From positions 5,766,001-5,830,000 of the forward strand of contig JASUAD010000023.1 in the NCBI GenBank assembly GCA_037013555.1: a DNA stretch of 64,000 nucleotides, written 5' to 3'. A program made the translations under genes and the position numbers. Origin of the DNA: Sextonia rubra. Its lineage: Eukaryota > Streptophyta > Magnoliopsida > Laurales > Lauraceae. Below are positions 54,768 through 64,000 of this stretch, piece after piece (position 1 is the stretch's first letter; each line of letters opens with the position of its first letter). The notes below the pieces were generated by a model. It ran no database searches, was not told where the DNA came from, and worked only from the letters and a program-made list of their open reading frames with translations.

Positions 54768-55542
54768 CGTTGGGAGGTAGTCGCCAGAATCTCTAGATAT
54801 TACGCACAGATCACTGTGGAAATAAGTTTAGGCAATGATGATTCAAGAACCATACATGTGAGATCTGTCTGATTTGATCTAGGTCTTACAACAATTCGAA
54901 AATCTCAAGACCTTCTACTGCATTTCTCTATGCTCGAACTCGTACTAGGGTGTGGGCCTCTTCTGTGAACTCTCCTTGCTCTAAAAAAATGAGATTTCTC
55001 TTGTGTGTTTTTCCTAAAGAGCAATAACGCATATTTTTAGGTTACAATAGGGATCTTAAGAAAGAAATAAGGAATAGACTTCTTATGGAAAAAGGAAACC
55101 TTAATTCGACCCAAATTAGAATCCTAGTTCCATAAATTACAATTCAGTCCACTAAAGAATTATATTTGCACTCCTATCTTTATTCTCAAAATAATATTTC
55201 GAGCTTCTTGTTATTAAATGCTTATTAATCTCCCCACATTAAAATTTCAGATATCCATCGATTAAATAATTACTGATACATATATTTAATCGATATCTTT
55301 ATAATTCCTTGAGACCTTACACTTAAGATATTTGATATGTTGGACACAAAGTCTACCGCAGGGTTTGACATGATCAAAACTTATAAGCTTCATCAAGGGG
55401 ATATCATCAATCCCTTTTATGGGACGTAGATTCCGTCAATAAACTAATATACACCATACATATAGTGTAGTCATCCAATTTACTGAGATTATTAACCAAT
55501 AAAAGGTTTTACTCCTTTGTATATTAAAATGCCAAACAAGAG
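54768..55542 (-). repeat. 5' LTR of C2, 3' two-thirds only
   Basis: Matches the C1 LTR from about its position 480 to its end ('...gactacctcccaac'). It is cut at 55542 ('aatgccaaac'), where gypsy LTR copy 4 takes over. Confidence 0.88.
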
Positions 55543-57436
55543 GACGTACCCTACTACAAACTAAAGTCATGAAAACCCTGCTTCAGAAAGTGCTTCAAAC
55601 AATTGATGTGCTTTAGAAATTGAAGCTTACGGCTAAGCTGTAAGGTGTTATGGCTCATAGTCCAGAGAGCTGAAATTTTGAATTTTGTTCTACGGCTAAA
55701 CCAAACCTGTACCGTAAAATGTGCTATGGCTAAGCTGTGACCTAGCGGTAAGACTTATCAGCCTAAGCCGTAGAGGAAAATACGGTTCAACCGTACATAT
55801 AGAGGAAATCTGGGTTATCTACAACTAAGCCATACTGCAACTTACGGTTAAGCTGTAAGATGCCACGGCTAAGCTATAAGTCACCCACAACTAAGCTGTA
55901 GTGCAAGTTACAGCTATGCCGTAAGATGCACATGGCTAAGTCGTAAGTCACCGCGGTTAAGTCATAAAACCATTGAAACTTAGGATTAAGTAGGTATTGT
56001 ACGAGAACTTATAAGACGCTAGTCACTAGATCCTCTTACCCTGTTAACCGGCCAATGGAATAATGAAAAATCATGAAAAGTCTTGAGAGCTGAGATTTAT
56101 TTATATGACGTTGTCCATTTGTTAAGCACCTCCCATTAGTGTTGGTTTAAGGGACTTCGATACACATTTCTGACATAATGTAACACCAAAAGGAAACAAC
56201 TATGTATCGAATAAGTTAAAACTATATCTTCATGTACGGTTTGAAACAATGGATGATTAGATTAAAGCTAGCTAGTAAAACTACCTTGATTCTATTAAAT
56301 TGAATTGTATGGCATATTGATGAACTGTTATTGTCTTCTACTCTTATGACTTGAATTGAAATGATCATTGTAAGTATTGAATCCATTTGAAACATTTTTT
56401 GATAGACTTGATATTATATTAACATGGAATAGATTACGAACGTCTTGCATGAATGAATTGAATGTATTGTATGATTATTCACATTCAATGATATGACTGA
56501 ACCGCAATATCTGGCTCTACTCAATCTCAGCTTTATAATACCCGATGGGGTTGACCTTGGTGTAGCACAAACGTTGCCACTGCAATGTGCTATTTTGGAG
56601 TTTCCAGACTCCATGTACAAGAGACTCATTCATCTTAGCCCGGTCGATAGTGTTCTCAATGCATAGATCCTTGAAGGGAGGATATGGCAGATGTAGTAGC
56701 CAACTAGTAAAGTATTTCTGTTATTTGATTCTTATAGTATGTTTATTCAATTACACAACATGCCTAGCATACAAAATTGACTTATTTAAATTACATGTTA
56801 ATGATTCCTATAGATACAATGCGTATTATTTCATTGTGCTTATACTTTGCCGAATAGTCTTATTCATTAGTTGTCTAATGTGTTACAAGGTCAGCTCCCG
56901 GTTCTGATCTTATGTAGATCAAGAAGACTCTAGAGGAGACTTTTGGGAACTCCTCCGATTTAGACGAGTGGACAATAGATTAGTGCTGATTATTCCACTA
57001 TGGAGCACGACAAAACATATTAGGTCTTCTTTTGTGTTTTGTTAGGAAACTACTGCATTTAGGATATCATGACTTGCATTTAACTTTATGTTGTCATGTA
57101 CGGTTCATGATTTCTTATGTGCTGGGATCTATTTCACTCTTGTATACTTTATTTCCTCTTGTAAATTCATGTTCCATACCAATCATATTCATATCATATC
57201 ATAGTTATGTATAATAGTTAGGTTAAAATTATCTTATTTCATGAATGTTACTTACAAGCTTCCACATTTGAATGCTGGACCGATGTCCATTATAAGCATC
57301 TCACCTGTGTAAGTCATGTGACTCTCCCTTGTGTAATTCCGCCTAAACTTGAGTCTAGGTGTATATTGCATAGGAGTACATGTGTCACTATTTGGGGCTT
57401 ATTCTCATACCCAAATTTTTGGGCTCGGGTTGTGAC
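55543..57436 (+). mobile_element. Long gypsy LTR (copy 4), 5'-truncated
   Basis: The 3' two-thirds matches LTR copy 3: 'cataatgtaacaccaa' and 'gctagctagtaaaac' against 'cacaatgtaacaccaa' and 'ttggctagtaaac', then 'gggaactcctccgatttaga' against the comparable stretch at 39550. It ends 'tttgggctcgggttgtgaca', the canonical family end. No internal region follows on the right. Confidence 0.78.
55625..55975. repeat. Palindromic motif cluster in LTR copy 4
   Basis: About a dozen variants of the near-palindrome CTTACGGCTAAGCTGTAAG occur at uneven spacing of 20-40 bases (for example 55626, 55839, 55862, 55909, 55933). The arms pair as cttac-ggct with agcc-gtaag, and many copies carry compensating or single changes. 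Confidence 0.85.
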
Positions 57437-57872
57437 AAAAATCATGGCCGACACAAGATCAAATCAAAATTTGATCTCTCTTTCTCTAGTTTCTTCAAGC
57501 GATCTTGTGGCCTACCATGATCAGACACCTCTGATCTCTTTCTGTTTCCTAACAAAAACATAAATCAAACCAACATCGTCCTTTTCTTCCCTCCAGCAAC
57601 TGCAACCTGACCCACTTGGATCCTCTGTGAACCCAATTCGAGAATCCAAAGCCTCATCTTCTTCTTCTTCCTTAGGTGAGATGTCTACATAGCGGGGAGA
57701 GAATACATCCTCTTCTCCGACAACGAACTGCAACTTCTGTTGACCCTCTCTACCTATTGTGTGGCCCATCCAGGGGTCAACAGTGATCTCTAATCTTTTT
57801 TACAATAAGGATGATTTCAAAAATCTAGATCTCCAAGGAAAATTCGATCTGTTGATTGCACAACACACCCAA
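57437..57872 (-). other. Leader of an antisense LTR element
   Basis: Lies inward of the PBS at 57873. A minus-strand frame (57769-57521) is open for 82 codons and acidic, but resembles no Gag I can name. A GAA-rich run causes the Glu stretch. The remainder of the element is missing on the left, where gypsy LTR copy 4 begins. Confidence 0.45.
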
Positions 57873-58202
57873 GCTCTGATACCACTAGTTGTGCATGTGC
57901 GGAAGCGCATAAGAAGAGAACTCACACATAAGAAGAGAGATAAGCATATAAGAGCACACACGAGATATTTACATGCTTCGGCAATATGCCTACATCCGCT
58001 ACCAAAAGAGAACTCTACTCTTTTACTACATTATTCTGCTTAAGTCTAGGCTTATAGGTTACATCATATATATAACACTCTCTTTCTTAGCCCCTAAGAA
58101 AGCTCGGTACAAAGGCCAAAAGACCTCTGACCCAAAGCACAATCCAAGACTAACCCTATGGACCAATCCAGTGAACCCGGTATATAAGACATAAACCCAA
58201 CA
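57873..58202 (-). mobile_element. Antisense 5' LTR with primer-binding site
   Basis: On the minus strand the LTR starts TGTTGGGTTTATGTCTTATA at 58202 and ends near 57890 ('cacatgcacaa'), followed by the PBS TGGTATCAGAGC (57884-57873). Length about 310 bp. A TATA-like 'tatatatgatgtaacc' lies near 58055. The family is probably copia, judged from its size and Met-tRNA PBS, but no coding region confirms this. Confidence 0.7.
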
Positions 58203-59307
58203 GTCTCATCTCTTTGTCTATCTGTCATCCAATGTTGGAGGTCATCACCTTTTCTAGGTGTGGTTGCTTTTTTTATTTTTTTATTTTTTTATTTAGAGAT
58301 GTTGAGTTCAGGTCGAACTTGAACTTAAGCCCAACAGTAGTCAAGCCACTCGGGTTCGGTCAAGCTTAACTACAAGTTCAAAAAGAGGGGATCCAAGTTG
58401 TGGTCTCGGTATTTATGCAGAAAGGAAAAATAAAGGATAGAAGGTTTGGTGTTCTCAACTCTTACTTGGAGTGGAAGATGCTCTACTTGGAGGCTTTCTT
58501 CAGGAAGCATTCCATAGTGGATGCGATGAGGGTGATCTTAGCAGCGATTAAAGCATGATCAGCACTGCTCCTACATCGTGATGAGGAGGGCTAAGGCAGC
58601 ATCAATGCACGGTATAGCTTCTTACACTGATCTCCTTCTTCTTCTGTTTCTCTTTCTTCTTCTACTTCTTCTTTCTATTTTTTCTAGGTTTGGGCTATAC
58701 AACAGAGGGTGGGAGGTCAAGTGGGTTTGAATGGGGAAAAGATGATTCCGGAGTGGGTTTCGGCATTTGAAAGGCTTTCGAAGTTGGTATAGAGGGCTTG
58801 GGTTCTGTTTGGAGTTGGAGATGGGATGAGACAGGGATTTGGGGTTTCAGTGGTGTGGATAGGGAGGAGTTAGATTTTCGATATTGCTATGATGGGTTGG
58901 GGGTGGGCTACGTTTGGTAGGTGATGGGCTGGGATGGATTGGGTGAGTAAGAATGGGTCGTTTTAGGGTTTGGAGAAGGTTAAGGTTCTCGGTAGTAAGG
59001 AGATGGTTAGGGCTTGTTTGAGATTGGGTTTGGCTTAGAGGAAGTGGGTCGAGATTAGGTTTTCTTTTTAAGGGCCTAGGGCTACAGTTATGGGCTAAGG
59101 TGGTTTGGGGTGAACTGCCAAAGGGTTTAGGGTTACCGGTGATGGGCAGTTTCGAGGAAGGTATGAAGGTGGGTTTGGAGAGATAGGATTCGGTGATCTA
59201 GTTTGGATGGGAATATGGTGATGATGATGACCATAGATGGAAGGATGATGAACTCCGAGATCAATAAACGTCTTCCCAGTGACTAGATCTTTGCTCTAAT
59301 GCCAATC
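58203..59307 (-). other. Leader of an antisense chromovirus-like element
   Basis: On the minus strand this follows the PBS TGGCATTAGAGCA (59304-59292) and is C-rich and pyrimidine-rich (ccc, ccaaac words), like the leader of the short-LTR chromovirus at 25983-26820. No gag can be read. 58203-58410 is not assignable. Confidence 0.55.
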
Positions 59308-59718
59308 TGGCGCAGCCCCAAACCTCCAATCAAGTGTCAAACAATCTCCCAAAGGATTGTTTGAATCTAGAGATGGATTCTAACCCCTAAGGTAAAAAAG
59401 AGCTCATGGTAGACATCGTCCCTGGGAGAAAATGTGATTTATTGATTTGAATTAGCATAAGCATTATAAAGAAAGACTCCTTAAATAAGAGTGACTGTTT
59501 CTAAACTATAAAAGACTACCTTTAAACAATCAAAGCTTACTAAAATAAATTAAGCAAGTACTAATCTCAACTCAACATAAAATAAGAAATAGATAATTAA
59601 TTCGAACTATGTAACTAAAGATAAGGAACCATGATATTGAGGAGATCACGGATCAAGTAGGGCCCATTAATGTTTGTGAGCCTGTGATATGGGTTGGAGC
59701 CAGGATTGGCCTGCATCA
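59308..59718 (-). repeat. 5' LTR of a short-LTR chromovirus-like element
   Basis: On the minus strand it starts TGATGCAGGCCAATCCTGG (59718) and ends 'tttggggctgcgcca' (59308), two bases before a PBS of the same variant type as in the complete chromovirus. The 411-bp length and the start (tgat-aggc-aatgg pattern) resemble the 25610 LTR. No second LTR is seen. Confidence 0.7.
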
Positions 59719-60934
59719 ATGACATAGTTACCCAAGCCATTTTGAACTGAAGATGTTCTAACGTTATTAGACTAAGAGGTCTCCCTAAGTTCCTTTTAAC
59801 TTTGATCTTGTAAAGAAGATATGGACAAGTAAAAATGCTTTCTCACTTGAAGGTACTTGGGTGCACTTGGGTGCAAGACTTTAACACGTGCCAAAGGAGC
59901 TATTGACAAGAAAAATTTACATTCTCTTCTTCTAAGAATAAAAAGAGCAGGGGAATTGATGGCCAACAATAAAAGCCCCTCCCTCGAAGAAAAAATAGGG
60001 AGAAAGAGGAGGTCGAGGTGCCCGAAGCATTCTCCCTTTCAAGAAGCTCATCTCATTGCTCCCTCTCTGGATAGGTCCTATCTCGGGTGCTAACATCAAT
60101 ATTGCCATAACCTTACTCTTTGAGGTAACGCCTCTTGGGTGCTAACGTTAGCTTTCTCGAGATGTCTTATGCAAAAGTGTTCCCGAGTGGACTCTAAGAC
60201 CCCAACCACTCACATGTGCACATGCGATGCCTACTTTGTGCTAATTTTAGCCACGGCTGCATAATCTAAAGCTATTACAAGACATGGGAAAAGCCTGAAA
60301 CATGTGGAATCCTTTAGAGATAGCTCATAGAATGTGGGAAAACCCTCTTCTCCCCCATGATCTCCATTTCCATGAAAGAATAGCCACTCTTTCACCAAGG
60401 CAGAGCCTGTATATCCTTAGGGAAACTATAAATATAGCCCATGGAGCTCTATATGAGGCATGATCGGAAACTCACCAAACTGAACACCAATATCAGAGAA
60501 TCTAGAGACAGACATTCCTTTAAGCACTATGATCTATAAAAGAAATCAAAGAAAGAGGCTGTATCTACTTCCATGAAAGCGGTAAGGTATTAACACGAGC
60601 TCTACCTTGGGATGTTAAAACAACAAGGGTCTTCAAGCATTTTTGCTTTGTTCTTCTTGTTCCTCATGATGTAGTTCATTGCTTTATTTACTTTCCTTTC
60701 GACTTAAAAGTCTACGACCAGACAAGGGATTGCGTATTTGTATAAAAAAAGAAGACAAATATAAGCAACCTGCACTTGAAAGGTCCTCAGGATAAAATTC
60801 ATTGTAATAAGCTTAGAGTGGGAATGAAACTACAATTCTTATATGATTCCTTCTATTCTATGTCTTTTAAATGTACTTATTGAGTTAATGGTCAATTTCA
60901 ACCATGAATTCAATTTTCAACCACAACAAAAGTA
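59719..60934. other. Unassigned; possible LTR remnant
   Basis: No coding signature. 60420-60750 has the layout of an LTR promoter and R region ('aactataaatatagccc' TATA-like, then a pyrimidine-rich leader), but I could not find termini or a partner. Confidence 0.35.
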
Positions 60935-62180
60935 GCATTCAATGTTGGATGATAAGACAGTATTTTGCATCTTTGTTGGCTCTAATGGAGATAAATTTAG
61001 CTATAAGTTATGGATTCAAAGAAAAGAATGATTATCAGAAGTAGGGATATGGTTTTTTATGAGGACCAACTCTTTGGAGATGTTGAGAAGACTAATAAGT
61101 CTAAAAACATAATTAATGGAGTGATTGATCTCATAGCTATTCCTTATTTGGTGTAGACTGCAGGTGGAGAAGTTGTCCAGGATGATCCAGACTATAATGA
61201 GACACAGGGGTTGCCAAGTTATGAGGGTTTTAAGCAGGGAGCAAGTGCAGTCTCCTCAATTAGAAATCACTAAACCATAGGTTAGGAGGTCTACTTGTAA
61301 GCGTAAGCCAATAACTAAATATTGTACATCTGATTATATTTTTCTTGCTAATGAAGGGGAACCAAAGAGCTACCAATAAGCAAAAACTCATGAAGTTAAA
61401 GATGAGTGGATGAAGGCCATGCAAATGATATGAGTTCTTTGAAGAAGAACAACACTTAAGAGCTAGTGCAACTTCCTAAAGGCGTGAAGGTTATGAAAAA
61501 CAAATGGGTATTCGAGCTAATGAAAGATTACAGTGGAAGATTGGTGTAGGGCAGCGCGTCGTTAGTGGTTAAAGGCTTTGCGCAGACAAAGGGAACTGAC
61601 TTCGATGAGGTTTTCTCTCCAATTGTAAAGGTGAGTTCTGTCAAGCTTATCTTAGCTTTGGCCGCCAGCATGAACCTTGAGCTTGAACAGATGGGTGTGA
61701 AGATTGTATTTTTTCATGCTAACTTAAAAAAAGAGATCTACATGACACAAACGCAAGAGCTTGGGGTAAAAGGAAATGAAAAAATGGTTTGCAAGTTGAA
61801 TAAGAGTCTTTATGGGTTGAAGCATGCACCAAGATAGTGGTTCAAGAAGTTTGATTCATTCATAGTGAGTCACGTGCATTGGAGGACAATTACAAATCAT
61901 TGTGTATGTATTCGTCAGTTTGCTAATGGCAGGTTTATCATCCTTCTTTTATATGTAGATGATATGTTGATAGTTGGGCCGGCTAGTAAGATAAATTAGC
62001 ACGTTGAAAGAGGAGATGTCAAGGACTTCTAACATGAATAACTTGGGTCCAGCATGAACGATATTGGGCATACACATATGTCATGATTGGAATGATAAGA
62101 AGATGCGGTTATTACAGAAGAAATATGTTAAATGAGTGCTAAAAACATTCAATATGAAGAATGATAAGCTAGTTAGTGAT
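60935..62180 (+). pseudogene. Copia pol fragment (integrase end to RT)
   Basis: A third copia family. The translation, with many breaks, gives VFCIFVGSNGDKFSYKLWI (end of integrase), RRSTCKRKPITKYCTSDYIF and KNKWVFELMKDYSGRLV. The open frame 61565-61837 reads VKGFAQTKGTDFDEVFSPIV, GVKIVFFHANLKKEIYMTQ and VCKLNKSLYGLKHAPR. The active site LLLYVDDMLIVGPASK is seen at about 61947. It ends near 62180 without RNase H. No LTRs are associated. Gln-to-stop changes (TAG) recur. Confidence 0.88.
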
Positions 62181-63189
62181 CGCACTTAAAAATGGCGTGG
62201 AAGTGTGTAATGGATTCAGTGTCTAACATTCACGCACTTCAAGCATTAAGAAGAATGTGAATTAATTACAGTTCATCATTAATTTCCCTTTGTTTCCATG
62301 GGTTCTAACTCCCTAACCGCGGGGATGCAGATTGTTTACATGAGTTTGCAAAGTTTACAACCCCTCCCTCAAGTCTTAGATGTGATCTTAATTTGAAAAA
62401 TACAAGAAAATGTACACAAAGTGCAAGAAAATGCAAAAAAGAGGGAAAAAATGGGGGTGACCATGACTCACGGTCACTGGCAGACAGTGACTGTGAAGTC
62501 ACTGTTTGCCTTTGTTTTTTTTTTGTGCTGTTCGTGCTGGTTCTTCTTCTAAACTTTTTCAAGTGTTGAAACTCCCTTTCATGACATCTTGGGGTGTTGG
62601 ATGACCATTGAGAAGATCAAATTCGACTATGGAATCGATTGAAAACTTTGTAATTCATTATTCTTGTTTACGGACTGTCTTTTGTTCAAGTCCAAAAAGA
62701 GTATCACAAGAAGCTAAAGTTGTGTCATTCTGAACCTATGATTTTCAAGGAACAAAATGAGGCCCAAAGGGGCTCATTTACAACCTTTGTGATGGCCAAG
62801 AAATCCCCCCAAATGAGAAAAACAAAGATGACAACGTCATCCTTCGAATAGTCCTTACTGCATGAATATAGTTTGTTCTTTAGTCACCCCTCCCTTCTCT
62901 TCCTCTGACCTTCTTGCTCAACTTAGTAACCGAGAAAAAAGAGAAGGGAAGGTCGTGGAATGCTGCTGTATCTCTTCCTTTAGATGCTTTTGAGTGCTTC
63001 TGCTCTTGAAATTTTCTATGTCTTCTTCCTCTTCTCTCTTTTCTTTTCTTTTCAAATCTTAGCCTTCTATAGACTCTCCCAATAGTTTTTGGCAGTTCCA
63101 GGGAGTTAAAGGAGGTCGTGGGAGGTTACACTTCAAAAGAAAGTGGAGAAGAACCATCCAAAACCGCAGGAAGTGCACTTTGGGGCTCC
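62181..63189. other. Unassigned, with a short palindromic cluster
   Basis: Purine- and pyrimidine-rich low-complexity sequence without genes. At 62455-62512 'actcacggtcactggcagac', 'agtgactgtgaagtcactgt' form overlapping inverted words around gtcac/gtgac, the same theme as in LTR copy 2 and in the array to the right. Confidence 0.4.
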
Positions 63190-64000
63190 GTGACCACAGC
63201 CGCGGTCACGGACAGAGCCCAATTTCGGGTTTTTGCATTCGCCACCCGTTTTCACCTGTTTGGGGCCCAAACGAAGTCCAATCACCACAAAACTTGGAGG
63301 GATGCTTCATGAAACTATTTTGACCATGTCATAAAAGTTTCAACTTGTTTTGACTATCGAAAGTTGGTCAACTCCCTTGATGAGCAGGCCGCGGTCACTA
63401 CCAAGGCCCATTTTTGGATTTTTGCATTTGTGATCCGTTCTCACCTGTTTGGGGTCCGAACGAAGTCCAATCTTCATGAAACTTGGATTAATCCCTCTTG
63501 ACACTATTATGAGTGTGTTATAGAAGTTTCAGCTCGTTTTGACCATCTGAAGTTGGTCAACTCCCTTGATGAACAAGCCACGGTCACTACCAAGGCCCAT
63601 TTTTGGATTTTTGCATTTGTGATCCGTTCTCAGCTGTTTGGGGTCCGAACGAAGTCCAATCTTCACGAAACTTGGAGGGATGCCTCTTGAAACTATTATG
63701 AGTATGTCATAGAAGTTTCAGCTCGTTTTGACCACCTGAAGTTGGTCAACTCCCTTGATGAACAGACCACGGTCACTCCCAAGGCCCATTTTTGGACTTT
63801 TGCATTTGTGATCCGTTATCACTTGTTTGGAGTCCGAACGAAGTCTAATCTTCACAAAACTTGGAGGGATACCTCCGGACACTATTTTGAGTGTGCCATA
63901 GAAGTTTCAACTCATTTTGACCATGGAAAGTTGGTCAGCTCTCCAGTTGACTTTTTATGAAAGTGGGCCCTTGTCTCAGCTGTTTGAGGCCCAAATAACT
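63190..64000. repeat. Tandem array, 189-bp unit, runs off the window
   Basis: The landmark 'cggtcac' recurs at 63203, 63392, 63581 and 63770, each followed by 'aaggcccatttttggatttt' or a close variant, 'tgtttggggtccgaacgaag' and 'gttttgaccatctgaagttg'. At least four units are seen, the first and last more diverged. The open frames at 63118 and 63742 are frames of this repeat and show no domain. Confidence 0.88.

Larger units (their letters stand above)
49794..55542 (-). mobile_element. Copia element C2 (family C), antisense, both LTRs truncated
   Basis: From right to left on the minus strand: 5' LTR remnant (55542-54768), PBS (54767-54755), leader with a GC-rich structured island, gag, knuckle, protease, a partial integrase, RT, RNase H and the beginning of the 3' LTR (50350-49794). 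The LTR pieces are complementary halves: the 5' LTR lacks its first third, and the 3' LTR lacks everything after 557 bases. The element is close to C1 but has lost the integrase core. Confidence 0.92.

Noticed and set aside
55625..55975. Palindromic cluster considered as a CRISPR array
   Set aside because: Spacing is irregular, there are no unique spacers of constant length and no cas genes, and the setting is a plant retrotransposon LTR.
63118..63960. Open frames within the right-edge array, considered as a repeat protein
   Set aside because: Units are 189 bp, a multiple of three, which keeps frames open. The peptides match no repeat family, the first unit is out of step, and neither frame has a promoter or splice context.

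Overview
The window looks like a repeat-rich, probably heterochromatic stretch of a flowering-plant nuclear genome. It is AT-rich and carries plant-type chromoviruses, Ty1/copia elements, an RTE-clade LINE with a TGA-repeat tail, DUF659-type hAT transposases, a miniature CACTA element and a fragment of a plant WAT1-related (EamA-type) transporter gene. I find no intact host gene and no RNA gene. Almost every long open frame is a piece of a decayed transposon, and many of the stops are TAG where the family has Gln (CAG), as expected from C-to-T decay of methylated DNA.

Layout. 1-502 is the 3' end of an RTE LINE abutting an antisense Ty3/gypsy gag remnant (503-1374). 1375-4460 is unassigned apart from a two-copy 213-bp repeat. 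4570-8640 is a tandem array of about 150-bp units split by a full-length but dead RTE LINE (5323-8505) with recognisable target duplications. 8700-11811 is a decayed multi-exon hAT transposase (BED finger, DUF659, C-terminal dimerisation region).

12270-40178 is a pile of nested elements. An antisense gypsy LTR is split at 12719/18416 by a sense LTR of the same family (12720-18415). That LTR contains a hAT derivative (14075-15281) and a solo LTR (16067-17701, duplication ATTAT). A gypsy element of the long-LTR chromovirus type (19555-40178) is cut in turn by a solo copia LTR (19734-21261, perfect GCAAC duplication), a solo LTR of its own kind (21878-25358), a complete short-LTR chromovirus (25610-31857, AAGAT duplication) and a segment holding an antisense WAT1-like pseudogene (33001-34900). 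Its 3' LTR (36400-40178) carries an 872-bp CACTA miniature element.

40738-43660 holds LINE RNase H fragments in both orientations, an antisense solo copia LTR and a 350-bp hAT-type MITE with a perfect 8-bp duplication. 43670-55542 is a copia block: an antisense 3' remnant, then two closely related copia elements in opposite orientation joined LTR to LTR at 49793/49794, making a large imperfect inverted repeat. 55543-57436 is another LTR of the long-LTR gypsy family. 57437-59718 has the 5' ends of two further antisense elements, 60935-62180 a copia pol remnant, and 63190-64000 a 189-bp tandem array running off the window.

The least expected signal is that LTRs of the long-LTR gypsy family each carry, at a comparable internal position, a short cluster of self-complementary motifs whose sequence differs completely from one LTR to the next.
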